Origin: Virgibacillus sp. MSP4-1
GTDB lineage: Bacteria > Bacillota > Bacilli > Bacillales > Alkalibacillaceae
Assembly: GCF_010092505.1 (NCBI RefSeq)
Contig: NZ_CP048021.1
Span: forward strand, 3,038,001-3,102,000
Direction of reading: 5' to 3'
Length of the DNA stretch: 64,000 bases
The translations under genes and the position numbers were made by a program. The notes beneath the pieces were generated by a model. The model was not told where the DNA came from. It did no database searches and saw nothing but the letters and a program-made list of their open reading frames with translations. Positions 47,469-56,313 of this stretch are shown here, piece after piece (position 1 is the first letter of the stretch; each line of letters opens with the position of its first letter).

Positions 47469-47586
47469 CCTTCATATATCCTCGATAATACGGATCGAGA
47501 GTCTCTACCGGGATACCTTAAATATCCTGACTATGAAGGCAGGATGGACGTATAGCATTTACTGGATTTCTGCCTTCTTTTCTTTT
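47469..47586 (+). promoter_or_regulatory. Guanine riboswitch of guaA with terminator
   Basis: The aptamer (47469-47539) has P1 arms CCTTCATA and TATGAAGG and the core AGTCTCTACCGGGATACC. GACTATG, with C at the ligand-specifying place, marks guanine rather than adenine. The terminator arms GAAGGCAG (47535-47542) and CTGCCTTC (47570-47577) are followed by TTTTCTTTT. The 5' terminator arm shares GAAGG with P1, so the two cannot form together. Confidence 0.92.
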
Positions 47587-47646
47587 GGGGGGTGGAAATC
47601 CTTTTTTATTTATCGTAAGCCATCAATTTTTCAGGGGTGATTGTGA

Positions 47647-49188
47647 ATGGAAGGTAAACAACAAGGAATGATCGTTGTATTGGATTTTGGAAGTCAATAT
47701 AATCAGTTAATTACCAGAAGAATCCGGGAAATGGGCGTTTACAGCGAGCTTCATTCCCATCGTCTGACAGCAGCAGAGATTCAACAGATGAAACCAGCAG
47801 GCATTATACTTTCGGGAGGACCAAACAGCGTTTATGAAAAGGACAGTTTTCGTTGTGACCCGGAAATTTTCCATATGGATGTGCCAGTATTAGGCATTTG
47901 CTATGGAATGCAGCTGATGGTTCACCATTATGGAGGAAATGTGGAACAGGCGGATGACAGGGAATATGGAAAAGCGGAAATCAGCATCAGGCATGAGGAG
48001 GGCTTGTTTGATCGCCTCCCCCATGAGCAGGTTGTCTGGATGAGTCATAGTGACAAAGTAATCGAGGCGCCGGATGATTTTACGGTCGATGCGGTAAGTT
48101 CATCTTGTCCTGTTGCGGCCATCAGCCATTCGCAGCATCCTTTATATGGCGTTCAGTTTCATCCTGAGGTCAACCACACAACTTATGGCAACGATTTGCT
48201 GAAAAACTTTATTTTTCATGTTTGTCAGGCTGAAGAAAATTGGTCTATGGAAAACTTTATCGAGATGCAATCAGAAAACATTCGTCAGGAAGTGGGCGAC
48301 AGAAATGTATTATGTGCGTTAAGCGGGGGGGTTGATTCCTCGGTTGCAGCAGCTTTGATTCATCAGGCAATCGGGGACCAGCTGACTTGTGTTTTTGTGG
48401 ACCATGGTCTGCTCCGAATGCATGAAGCGGATACCGTAATGGAAACGTTCCGGGATCAGTTCCAAATGAATGTGATTAAAATTGATGCCACAGACCGGTT
48501 CCTACAAAAGCTTGCGGGCGTGTCAGATCCTGAGAAAAAGCGTAAAATCATTGGGAATGAATTTATTTATGTTTTCGATGAGGAAGCATCTAAGCTAGAA
48601 CATATGGATTTTCTTGCTCAGGGCACCCTTTATACCGATATTATAGAGAGTGGCACTGAAACGGCACAAACTATTAAGTCTCACCATAATGTAGGCGGAC
48701 TGCCTGAGCATATGAAGTTTGACTTAATTGAGCCTCTTAACACGTTATTTAAGGATGAGGTACGTGAGCTGGGACTTCAGCTGGGACTGCCCGAGGATAT
48801 TGTTTGGAGACAGCCGTTTCCTGGACCGGGGCTGGCTATAAGGGTTCTTGGCGAGGTCACAGAAGAGAAATTGGCGATTGTTCGGGAATCAGATGCCATC
48901 TTACGTGATGAAGTTGCCAAAGCAGGTCTTGAGAAAGAAATCTGGCAGTACTTTACGGTGTTGCCGAATATTAAGAGTGTAGGCGTTATGGGAGACGCCC
49001 GGACATACGATCACACCATAGCCATTCGCGCGGTTACGTCTGTTGATGGGATGACATCCGACTGGGCACGGATTCCTTTAGATGTTTTGGAAAAAATCTC
49101 AAACAGGATGGTCAACGAAGTCAATCAGATTAATCGTGTTGTTTATGATGTAACCAGTAAGCCGCCATCCACGATTGAATGGGAATAA
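47647..49188 (+). CDS. guaA: GMP synthase (glutamine-hydrolysing)
   Basis: 513 residues, the normal length. It converts XMP to GMP with ATP and glutamine. The class I glutamine amidotransferase domain (about residues 1-195) has [13 protein letters not shown], the nucleophile in GICYGMQLM and the His/Glu pair in [10 protein letters not shown]. The ATP-pyrophosphatase domain follows with [13 protein letters not shown], and the C-terminal dimerisation domain ends [11 protein letters not shown]. It is translated from an ATG after GGGGTGATTG and controlled by the guanine riboswitch. Confidence 0.98.
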   Translation: MEGKQQGMIVVLDFGSQYNQLITRRIREMGVYSELHSHRLTAAEIQQMKPAGIILSGGPNSVYEKDSFRCDPEIFHMDVPVLGICYGMQLMVHHYGGNVEQADDREYGKAEISIRHEEGLFDRLPHEQVVWMSHSDKVIEAPDDFTVDAVSSSCPVAAISHSQHPLYGVQFHPEVNHTTYGNDLLKNFIFHVCQAEENWSMENFIEMQSENIRQEVGDRNVLCALSGGVDSSVAAALIHQAIGDQLTCVFVDHGLLRMHEADTVMETFRDQFQMNVIKIDATDRFLQKLAGVSDPEKKRKIIGNEFIYVFDEEASKLEHMDFLAQGTLYTDIIESGTETAQTIKSHHNVGGLPEHMKFDLIEPLNTLFKDEVRELGLQLGLPEDIVWRQPFPGPGLAIRVLGEVTEEKLAIVRESDAILRDEVAKAGLEKEIWQYFTVLPNIKSVGVMGDARTYDHTIAIRAVTSVDGMTSDWARIPLDVLEKISNRMVNEVNQINRVVYDVTSKPPSTIEWE

Positions 49189-49233
49189 AACGAATGATAG
49201 TATTTTATATTTAGTTAAATATTCGTAATTTGG

Positions 49234-49262
49234 TTGACAGAGGGAAGAATCATCTTTTACAA
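49234..49262 (+). promoter_or_regulatory. Promoter of pbuG
   Basis: TTGACA (49234-49239), 17 bp, TTACAA (49257-49262), about 30 bp before the aptamer. Confidence 0.65.
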
Positions 49263-49291
49263 TGAATGTGAACTTAATAATAAGAAGAACT

Positions 49292-49483
49292 ACCGTCGTA
49301 TATTTTTGGGGATATGGCCCATGAGTTTCTACCGGACCGCCGTAAATGGTCTGACTACGAGGGTGATTGCATAGATATTCCTTGCTGATTTTCTATATTT
49401 TCAGGATGGATAAAAATCAGCTACATATGCAATTTCCTTCCGTACGCAGACACTTCTGGCTATCGCCGGTGGTGTCTTTTTTT
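49292..49483 (+). promoter_or_regulatory. Guanine riboswitch of pbuG with terminator
   Basis: The aptamer (49292-49364) has P1 arms ACCGTCGTA and TACGAGGGT, core GAGTTTCTACCGGACCGCC, and GACTACG, guanine-type. The terminator, AGACAC with GTGTCT (49448-49477) plus a T run, lies about 85 nt further on. Unlike the guaA switch, P1 does not share sequence with this terminator, so a separate antiterminator in between is expected, i.e. a normal OFF switch. Confidence 0.92.
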
Positions 49484-49511
49484 CATTAAAACAATCCAGG
49501 GAGGAAGGAAA

Positions 49512-50828
49512 ATGAAAAAGTTTTTTAATTTTGATCAGCTCGGAACCGATTATCGTACGGAAACCATTGCGGGTATGACCACGTTTTTATCTATGGCTTA
49601 TATTTTATTCTTAAATCCGAGCATTTTATCATTGCAGGATGTACCGGATCTGGCAAACCGAATGGACGCAGGGGCCATTTTTACGGCTACTGCACTGGCT
49701 GCGGCCATCGGAACATTAATCATGGGTCTGCTTGCCAAATATCCGATTGCATTAGCGCCAGGCATGGGATTAAATGCATTTTTTGCCTATACGGTAGTGT
49801 TAACATGGGAAATTCCATGGCAGACAGCTTTGGCAGGGGTGTTTGCCTCTGGACTTATTTTTATCGTGCTGACCCTGACAGGAATCCGGGAAACGATCAT
49901 TAACGCTATTCCAGCGCAAATGAAAATGGCCGTTGGTGCGGGGATTGGTTTGTTTATTGCTTTTCTCGGTTTGCAAAATGCAGGAATTGTCGTTGCTGAG
50001 CCAAGTACGTTGGTTGCTTTAGGTGACTTAACCAAACCTACCACTCTATTAGCGGTGTTTGGGATATTCGTAACAGTTATTTTACTGGTTCTTGGCTTTA
50101 AAGGCGGAATTTTCTATGGAATGATTATCACATCCATTGCCGGGATGATTGTTGGTCTGATTGATACCCCCGATCAAATCGTTGGAAGTGTACCGAGCCT
50201 CGCCCCAACCTTTGGCCAAGCGTTTGCCCATTTTGGAGATATCTTCACCATGGAAATGCTTGTTGTGATTCTTACCTTCCTGTTTGTTGATTTTTTTGAT
50301 ACAGCAGGAACGTTAGTGGCAGTTGCTACGCAGGCAGGTTTAATGAAGGATAATAAGCTGCCCCGTGCAGGAAAAGCTCTATTTTCAGACTCGGCTGCAA
50401 CAGTTGCCGGAGCGGTATTGGGGACATCGACGACGACATCCTATGTAGAATCAACTTCGGGTGTAGGTGCAGGGGGACGCACCGGCTTTGCATCGGTCGT
50501 TACAGCCGGTTTATTTCTGCTCGCACTGTTCTTTTCCCCGCTACTGGGTGTGGTAACTTCGCAGGTTACAGCTGCGGCACTGGTGATCGTCGGTGTCATG
50601 ATGGCGTCCAACCTGAAAAATATAGAATGGGATCAATTTGAAATAGCCGTCCCCGCCTTTTTAACCGTTGTGACGATGCCTTTAACCTACAGCATTGCAA
50701 CCGGAATTGCTATTGGTTTTGTGTTTTATCCGCTAACGTTCATTTTAAAAGGGCGCGCAAAAGAAATTCATCCGATTATGTATGGATTGTTTGTCGTCTT
50801 CGTTCTGTATTTTATTTTCTTAAGTTAA
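49512..50828 (+). CDS. pbuG: Hypoxanthine/guanine permease (AzgA/NCS2 family)
   Basis: 438 residues with about 12-14 membrane segments. It imports hypoxanthine and guanine by proton symport. Diagnostic stretches are the start FFNFDQLGTDYRTETIAGMTTFLSMAYIL, GMGLNAFFAYTVV, and FVDFFDTAGTLVAVATQAG with GTSTTTSYVESTSGVGAGGRTG. AGGGAGGAAGGAAA precedes the ATG. It follows guaA, as in B. subtilis. Confidence 0.95.
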   Translation: MKKFFNFDQLGTDYRTETIAGMTTFLSMAYILFLNPSILSLQDVPDLANRMDAGAIFTATALAAAIGTLIMGLLAKYPIALAPGMGLNAFFAYTVVLTWEIPWQTALAGVFASGLIFIVLTLTGIRETIINAIPAQMKMAVGAGIGLFIAFLGLQNAGIVVAEPSTLVALGDLTKPTTLLAVFGIFVTVILLVLGFKGGIFYGMIITSIAGMIVGLIDTPDQIVGSVPSLAPTFGQAFAHFGDIFTMEMLVVILTFLFVDFFDTAGTLVAVATQAGLMKDNKLPRAGKALFSDSAATVAGAVLGTSTTTSYVESTSGVGAGGRTGFASVVTAGLFLLALFFSPLLGVVTSQVTAAALVIVGVMMASNLKNIEWDQFEIAVPAFLTVVTMPLTYSIATGIAIGFVFYPLTFILKGRAKEIHPIMYGLFVVFVLYFIFLS

Positions 50829-50842
50829 TCTTATTTTTAATG

Positions 50843-50878
50843 GGGCCCCAGTCCGGTTTTTCCGGGCTGGGGATTTTT
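50843..50878 (+). terminator. pbuG terminator
   Basis: CCCCAGTCCGG and CCGGGCTGGGG pair across a TTTTT loop, followed by ATTTTT. Confidence 0.85.
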
Positions 50879-50940
50879 AGGATGAGCTGGTTTCCCCGGG
50901 GGTGGGTGGATAGCTTGGGTAGATAGATGGGGAGTTTATG

Positions 50941-51295
50941 GATAAATCCATTAAACTGGTGGATAAACGGGGAGTTTTGATTGATAGATTAATAAAATAG
51001 GTGGATAAACCCACACAACCGGTGGATAACCTCACTCAAATGATTGATATGAGTTTGACAGCTTGATAACGGGGGGCGATAGACGGATTAATGCATTAAA
51101 TTGACGGATAAATCCATGAAACTGACCGATAAATCCATTCAACAGCCCGATACATACGCAGCACCACCCGATACCTGCTCCCATCAAAATCAAAAAACAG
51201 ATAAATAATAGAATTTGACTGAATCAATCAAAAAACAGATTGATTAATCACGAATATCGATTGATTCCAGAGCAATTTGATTGATTCCTCATAGT
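50941..51295. repeat. Degenerate 21-bp-period repeat array, left of the NERD gene
   Basis: Short GATAAA/GATTGAT motifs start at 50941, 50962, 50983, 51004, 51025, 51046, then 51065, 51086, 51107, 51128, 51149, 51170, then 51200, 51221, 51242, 51263 and 51283. The spacing is 21 bp except for single steps of 19, 30 and 20. The constant part is roughly GATAAATCC followed by a variable half ending in GNC or GNTG. The motif spacing equals two DNA helical turns. All reading frames contain stops. The gap 50879-51407 holds nothing else I can name. Confidence 0.85.
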
Positions 51296-51407
51296 CGCTT
51301 AGCCGACAATCGCGTAAATATAAAAAATATTTTATAAAAAAGAAGGGAAATCTCGTATTATCCAGAAGTAGATATATGTCGAAAAAAATCAGACGAGAGG
51401 TGATGGA

Positions 51408-52373
51408 TTGATTGCATTTGAACTAACGATTCCGCAACGAATTCTTAAGCTCCAGGCTCTTCTCCGCAGGCTCCGGGTAAATTACGTTCGGAGGCCAGAA
51501 ATTGAAGATGAACTGGGAAGGTGTATGGCTGGCTATAAGGGAGAAAAATCACTGGGTTATTATTTGAATTTTCTTCCCGAGAAAGAAGTCCTCATTTTAC
51601 ATGGCCTCAGACTCTCCTGCAATAACTCCTTCTTTCAAGTGGACATCCTTATTTTATCAAAGTCTTTTTTCCTCATTATTGAAGTAAAAAATATTTCTGG
51701 AGAGCTTTTGTTTGATGATACATTTAAGCAACTCATCCGGTTGAATGAAGACGGGACCAAGGAGTCTTTTTCCGACCCGCTGCAGCAGGTGAAGCACCAG
51801 AAATTTCAATTTGATAAGTGGCTCGAGGAAAATAAAGTTTCAGGCTTTCCGGTAGAACACCTTGTTGTTATGGCCAATCCCAAGTCAATTTTAAAAACAA
51901 CCAATCCTAAGTCAGAATATGTTAATAAGGTTCTGCATAGCATTCATCTTTTGGAGAAAATAAATGAAATGCAGGCAGCCTATCCAAAGGACGTGCTGAC
52001 CCTAAAGCAAATTCGTTCCTTATCCAAGCGGCTGATCAGGAGCAATGTACCTGAAGATCCTGATATCCTCAATCTCTTTGATGTCGCAAAAACGGACCTC
52101 ATTACAGGTGTACAGTGCCCCAATTGTGAAAATGCTCCGATGAAAAGAAAATCGGGAAAGTGGATTTGCCTTCATTGTAAAACCTCCTCAAAGGATGCAC
52201 ATGTTCAGGCTCTTCAGGATTACGCTCTGTTAATGGACAAAACGATAAGCAATCAGGAGGCTCGGAAATTTTTGCAGATTGAATCTCCAGCTGTTGCTTA
52301 TAAATTACTTCAATCTACAGGTGCCACTCCATCAGGCAAAAACAGAACGCGTGTATATCACTTAAAATCATGA
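51408..52373 (+). CDS. NERD (nuclease-related domain) protein with zinc ribbon
   Basis: 321 residues from TTG 51408, after GAGAGGTGATGGA. A NERD domain spans about residues 40-165: GYKGEKSLGYYL, then SFFQVDILILSKSFFLIIEVKN, the D...ExK core of PD-(D/E)XK nucleases. A treble-clef-type zinc ribbon CPNC...CLHC lies at about residues 240-260, and a helical tail of about 60 residues ends RTRVYHLKS. The nuclease acidic and Lys residues are intact. NERD proteins are common in Bacillus but uncharacterised. The array of 21-bp repeats flanks the gene on both sides. Confidence 0.85.
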   Translation: MIAFELTIPQRILKLQALLRRLRVNYVRRPEIEDELGRCMAGYKGEKSLGYYLNFLPEKEVLILHGLRLSCNNSFFQVDILILSKSFFLIIEVKNISGELLFDDTFKQLIRLNEDGTKESFSDPLQQVKHQKFQFDKWLEENKVSGFPVEHLVVMANPKSILKTTNPKSEYVNKVLHSIHLLEKINEMQAAYPKDVLTLKQIRSLSKRLIRSNVPEDPDILNLFDVAKTDLITGVQCPNCENAPMKRKSGKWICLHCKTSSKDAHVQALQDYALLMDKTISNQEARKFLQIESPAVAYKLLQSTGATPSGKNRTRVYHLKS

Positions 52374-52396
52374 GGAATTTGCTGGATGTATTTCTT

Positions 52397-52436
52397 CACC
52401 ATATTCATGGATAACCATGGGTATGGTGTTTTTTTA
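52397..52436 (+). terminator. Terminator after the NERD gene
   Basis: CACCATA...CATGG and CCATG...TATGGTG pair around a short loop and are followed by seven T. Confidence 0.8.
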
Positions 52437-52477
52437 TGGTCTTTACTATGTTACTTGTTGTGTGAGTTTACCTGACT

Positions 52478-52820
52478 GATAAATGACCGATGAAAGGGGC
52501 TCTTGATTGATGAATGCGGTGCAGTGATGGATTAATACGCTGTTTTGGTTGATACTTCCTTAAAATTGATTGATTACCGGGCGCCTGATGGATAAATAGG
52601 CAAAACAGACCGATAAATGACAGAAACAGGCGGATAAAACGGCACATGAGACTTGATTATCACCCAAATCGACCGATTAAACACTGACATAGATGGATAA
52701 AATTTTTCCTATCAAAATGGAGACCGATAAAATCATAATTCGATCGATACAATATGAAAACCGGTTGATAAATCAGGAAAACCGATTGATTCCAAACTAT
52801 TTAGATTGATACCGCACCAC
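52478..52820. repeat. Degenerate 21-bp-period repeat array, right of the NERD gene
   Basis: GATAAA/GATTGAT motifs begin at 52478, 52489, 52509, 52530, 52551, 52572, 52591, 52612, 52633, 52655, 52675, 52696, 52726, 52746, 52767, 52788 and 52808. After the first step (11), gaps are 19-22 bp with one of 30, matching the left array. Many units read GATNGAT, with the phase-keeping motif being the second GAT. Together with the left array it encloses the NERD gene. From 52821 to 53121 I see only a small hairpin (AAATCCAG/CTGGATTT, 52974-53002). Confidence 0.85.
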
Positions 52821-53121
52821 CAAGATCGGCATCAACTTAACCACGCGGCTCAATTCAAGCTGATCATCCCCAAACACAATAATATTGACTAATTCCAGGT
52901 GAAGTCTCATCCATTAAACCGCACCATTACCTACTTATCACATCAAAGCGGTCAGAAAATAAAAAGCATAATAAAATCCAGAGTATCTGACCCTGGATTT
53001 ACGCTTAAATCTTCTCAAAACAGATATTTCCCTCACTCCTGAGTAGCCTGAGACTGCAGCCCCTAAAACCAAATCCCTATCTCCATTATCAATCCCTATT
53101 ATAAAGAGAACCAAACCGCCT

Positions 53122-53553
53122 CTAATCTTCATCCATCACCCTTACTGCCACGCGATTTTTATTGGATTCTTTTGTTATCAGTCGATGAAGCTGAATGGTT
53201 AACAGGCCATTTTTATAGGTGGCTTCTACTTTGTCGCCCCGAACGGGAAAGGGCAGTTCAATAGTTCGGTCAAAAGCCCCTTGTAAAATTTCCTCTTGTA
53301 CTAAATTCCCCTGAGCGGGTAAACTAATAACACCCTGAATTTCCAGACTGGCATAGTCTACAAACAGATCGATGTTTTTGATTTCGTTTGTGCCGGGTAT
53401 ATTACAGAGGATTGTGATCTCATGATCTGATTGATACATATTAATTTGGGGAATGGGTGGTTTCAGGATGCCTTCAAATTCACTCCAGAACTGCTCCCCG
53501 AAAAAGTTATCCATATTTTTTTTCCAGTCCTGCATATTTTTAAACGGATCCAT
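53122..53553 (-). CDS. Hsp20/alpha-crystallin family small heat-shock protein
   Basis: 143 residues from ATG 53553 (MDPFKNMQDWKKNMDNFFG), which follows GGAGGTAAAAAT. The upstream extension lacks a site. The alpha-crystallin domain spans about residues 40-130: PQINMYQSDHEITILCNIPG, FDRTIELPFPVRGDKVEATYKNGLLTIQL. The conserved A-x-x-x-n-G-v-L motif is seen as ATYKNGLL. The C-terminal I-x-I anchor appears to be replaced by VAVRV. It forms oligomers that hold unfolded proteins. Confidence 0.85.
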   Translation of the reverse strand: MDPFKNMQDWKKNMDNFFGEQFWSEFEGILKPPIPQINMYQSDHEITILCNIPGTNEIKNIDLFVDYASLEIQGVISLPAQGNLVQEEILQGAFDRTIELPFPVRGDKVEATYKNGLLTIQLHRLITKESNKNRVAVRVMDED

Positions 53554-53766
53554 ATTTTTACCTCCAATGTAAGTATATATGGTTAATGCGTTCGTCCGAT
53601 CTCTGAAGCACAACCGGGAAACCGCGCCTTATCATTTGCAAACACAGGAGGCCCGATTGTAATGGTTGAACAGGTCGACATTTCACTAGATAATTTATGC
53701 AAAAACTGGGAAGTGGGTGATTATAATAATAAGAGCTTCAAATGATAAGATAGAGGAGGATTTACG

Positions 53767-54375
53767 ATGTTGGAAAATGCTCTGATTATGGTATCGATTA
53801 TTTTAGTGATTAATATTGTTTACGTATCACTCTCAACCGTTCGCATGATGCTCACTTTAAAGGGCCAGCGATACATGGCAGCATTAGTCAGTATGTTTGA
53901 AACCGTCGTTTATATTGTCGGATTAGGCCTGGTATTAGATAATTTAAATGAGATCCAAAACGTTATTGCTTATGCCTTAGGTTTTGGGATTGGCGTATTG
54001 ATTGGTACGAAAATTGAAGAGAAGCTTGCTTTAGGTTATATTACCGTTAATGTGATTTCCACAAATCCTGATATTGAATTTACCAAAAAATTGAGAGATA
54101 AAGGCTACGGGGTTACAAGCTGGCATGCACACGGAATGGATGGGGACCGTCTGGCCATGCAGATTTTGACTCCAAGGAAGTATGAGGTAAACTTGTATCA
54201 GACGATTCAGGAAATGGATCCCAAAGCCTTTATGATTGCCTATGAACCTAAGACCATTCATGGCGGTTTCTGGGTGAAGCAGGTACGAAGACTCAGAATC
54301 AGACGAAATAAACGGGTAGCTGGTGGTGACAAAAATGGCAAAGAAGAAGAAAAAATTCAAGGTGGAGGAGAATGA
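53767..54375 (+). CDS. yebE: UPF0316/DUF2179 membrane protein (YebE-like)
   Basis: 202 residues, start after TAGAGGAGG. Three N-terminal membrane segments ([57 protein letters not shown]) precede a cytoplasmic DUF2179 domain ([25 protein letters not shown]). It has unknown function; DUF2179 is often a nucleotide-binding-like fold. Synteny with yebE-yebG upstream of pur genes supports the name. Confidence 0.88.
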   Translation: MLENALIMVSIILVINIVYVSLSTVRMMLTLKGQRYMAALVSMFETVVYIVGLGLVLDNLNEIQNVIAYALGFGIGVLIGTKIEEKLALGYITVNVISTNPDIEFTKKLRDKGYGVTSWHAHGMDGDRLAMQILTPRKYEVNLYQTIQEMDPKAFMIAYEPKTIHGGFWVKQVRRLRIRRNKRVAGGDKNGKEEEKIQGGGE

Positions 54376-54520
54376 AACGATTCATGACTGTTTAACCCGA
54401 ATGGATAATGAAGGTTATCGGCCGGTTAAGCGCTTTGAAAAGCCTGTGTTTCAGGAAACTGACGAGGGGGTTGAGCCAGTCAGGCAGGAAATTATATTTG
54501 ATGCAGTCCCAAAGGAATAA
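54335..54520 (+). CDS. yebG: NETI-motif protein (YebG-like)
   Basis: 61 residues from ATG 54335, which has GGTGGTGA six bases upstream. The GTG at 54323 is also in frame. The start [23 protein letters not shown] holds the NETI motif, and [15 protein letters not shown] continues the family. It overlaps the end of yebE by 41 bp, so translation is coupled. The function is unknown. In B. subtilis it is followed by purE. Here purB follows. Confidence 0.85.
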   Translation: MAKKKKKFKVEENETIHDCLTRMDNEGYRPVKRFEKPVFQETDEGVEPVRQEIIFDAVPKE

Positions 54521-54558
54521 ATACATAATGACGTTAGAGAGCAGAGAGGGGAATCGCT

Positions 54559-55854
54559 ATGATCGAACGCTATACACGAGAAGAAATGGGAGCCATCTGG
54601 ACAGAAAAAAACAAGTGGAATGCCTGGCTTGAGGTGGAGCTTTTGGCCTGTGAAGCCTGGAGTGAACTTGGTGTCATTCCTGCTGAAGATGTAAAAGCTC
54701 TTAGAAAAAATGCTTCCTTTGATGTAGATAGAGTAAAGGAAATTGAACAGGAAACCAGACATGATGTAGTTGCTTTCACCCGGGCGGTTTCGGAAACATT
54801 AGGGGAAGAACGGAAATGGGTGCATTATGGCCTTACTTCCACCGATGTGGTCGATACAGCACAATCGTATTTAATCAGGCAGGCAAATGAACTCATCGAA
54901 AAAGACTTGAAAAACTTTATGGATATCCTTGCAAATAAGGCACAGGAGCATAAATATACCGTTATGATGGGGCGTACACATGGGGTACATGCGGAGCCAA
55001 CAACATTTGGTCTGAAAATGGCTCTCTGGTATGAAGAAATGAAGCGTAACCTGACCCGATTTCAGTCTGCAAGAGAACAAATTGAAATGGGCAAATTGTC
55101 CGGAGCTGTAGGTACATATGCGAATATTGATCCCTTTGTCGAACGGTATGTATGTGAAAAATTAGGGCTCACCCCCGCACCTGTTTCCACACAGACGCTG
55201 CAAAGAGATCGACACGCACACTATTTGTCTGTTTTAGCTCAGATTGCCACATCCATTGAAAAGTTTGCCGTTGAAATTCGGGGGCTGCAGAAAACGGAAA
55301 CCCGTGAAGTTGAGGAATTTTTCGCCAAAGGACAAAAAGGTTCATCAGCTATGCCGCACAAGCGTAATCCGATTGGTTCGGAAAATATGTCCGGTCTTTC
55401 CAGAGTAGTTCGTGGTCACATGCTGACAGCTTATGAAAATGTTCCACTGTGGCATGAACGGGATATTTCCCATTCTTCAGCTGAACGGATCATTCTGCCT
55501 GACAGTACCATTGCTATTAATTACATGCTGAATCGGTTTGGCAGAATCGTAAAGAATTTAACCATCTTTCCGGAGAATATGAGAAAGAATATGGACAAGA
55601 CCTATGGATTGATCTTCTCCCAGCGTGTTCTGCTATCTCTTATTGATAACGGGATGGTTCGTGAACAAGCTTATGATCTTGTACAGCCTAAAGCCATGGA
55701 AGCATGGGAAGAAGGTGTTCCTTTCCGCTCACTCCTGGAAAAGGACAAGGAGATTACAGATGTTTTATCGAAGGAAGACTTAGATGAATGTTTTGATTAT
55801 GAGTATCATTTAAAAAATGTGGATGGAATTTTTGAAAGAATCGGGCTTGGCTAA
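54559..55854 (+). CDS. purB: Adenylosuccinate lyase
   Basis: 431 residues, the usual length. It cleaves SAICAR in de novo purine synthesis and adenylosuccinate to AMP in the last step of AMP formation. Fumarase/aspartase superfamily motifs: [50 protein letters not shown], and the flexible signature loop [17 protein letters not shown] with catalytic Ser. GAGAGGGGAATC precedes the ATG. The neighbouring purE/purK and purC-purD genes of B. subtilis are absent, so here it may chiefly serve AMP formation from salvaged IMP. Confidence 0.97.
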   Translation: MIERYTREEMGAIWTEKNKWNAWLEVELLACEAWSELGVIPAEDVKALRKNASFDVDRVKEIEQETRHDVVAFTRAVSETLGEERKWVHYGLTSTDVVDTAQSYLIRQANELIEKDLKNFMDILANKAQEHKYTVMMGRTHGVHAEPTTFGLKMALWYEEMKRNLTRFQSAREQIEMGKLSGAVGTYANIDPFVERYVCEKLGLTPAPVSTQTLQRDRHAHYLSVLAQIATSIEKFAVEIRGLQKTETREVEEFFAKGQKGSSAMPHKRNPIGSENMSGLSRVVRGHMLTAYENVPLWHERDISHSSAERIILPDSTIAINYMLNRFGRIVKNLTIFPENMRKNMDKTYGLIFSQRVLLSLIDNGMVREQAYDLVQPKAMEAWEEGVPFRSLLEKDKEITDVLSKEDLDECFDYEYHLKNVDGIFERIGLG

Positions 55855-55864
55855 AAGGCGGAAA

Positions 55865-55894
55865 AAAGCTTGAGGGAATAACCTCAAGCTTTTT
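55865..55894. terminator. Terminator after purB
   Basis: AAAAAGCTTGAGG-GAATAA-CCTCAAGCTTTTTC forms a 13-bp stem and serves the converging purB and DUF2892 genes. Confidence 0.85.
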
Positions 55895-56214
55895 CAATAT
55901 GAACTGGTCTGATTTTGCTGGGAGTTTGGCTGGTTTTGCTGCTGGGTCATTTGTGTGGCCTGCTGCTGCATGCCCTGCATAAGGTTCTGTCCCATTTGGG
56001 TGTTGTCAATCATATCGGTAACAGGGCAGTAGCGCACAATGCCTTCTGCTACTTTCATTGCGCCCATAAGAATTAATAAACCATCTGTTCCATTTTGTGC
56101 CTTTTTGACTAAACGTGCGGTTCCATAGCTTACCGCTGTAAGTCCGCATGTAATTCGAATCAATGCATTAACCGTCCCTACGTTTTTTTGTACCAAATTT
56201 ATCCTTCCCTTCAC
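55894..56214 (-). CDS. DUF2892/YgaP-like small membrane protein
   Basis: 106 residues. VQKNVGTVNALIRITCGLTAVSYGTARL and DGLLILMGAMKVAEGIVRYCPVTDM are typical of DUF2892 proteins, with two membrane-associated segments. A Gln/Asn/Thr-rich tail of about 30 residues (QQQATQMTQQQNQPN) ends the protein. The stop overlaps the terminator hairpin. Function unknown. It occupies the place where the purine operon would continue in B. subtilis. Confidence 0.82.
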   Translation of the reverse strand: MKGRINLVQKNVGTVNALIRITCGLTAVSYGTARLVKKAQNGTDGLLILMGAMKVAEGIVRYCPVTDMIDNTQMGQNLMQGMQQQATQMTQQQNQPNSQQNQTSSY

Positions 56215-56313
56215 AGCGTTAATGTATTAAAATTTTACATAATAAAAGTTTTTCAGTGATACACATGGAATAGAAAACAATTTAGTGTTTTGTCAATAAA
56301 AGGGGGACCAATC

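Noticed and set aside
50941-52820. CRISPR arrays around the NERD gene
   Set aside because: The conserved part is only about 6-9 bp and varies. The units have no uniform repeat and unique spacer of CRISPR size, and no cas gene is present.
52938-53132. 64-residue frame on the - strand after the small heat-shock gene
   Set aside because: It overlaps the end of that gene, has no usable ribosome binding site and has a low-complexity composition. The region reads as non-coding.
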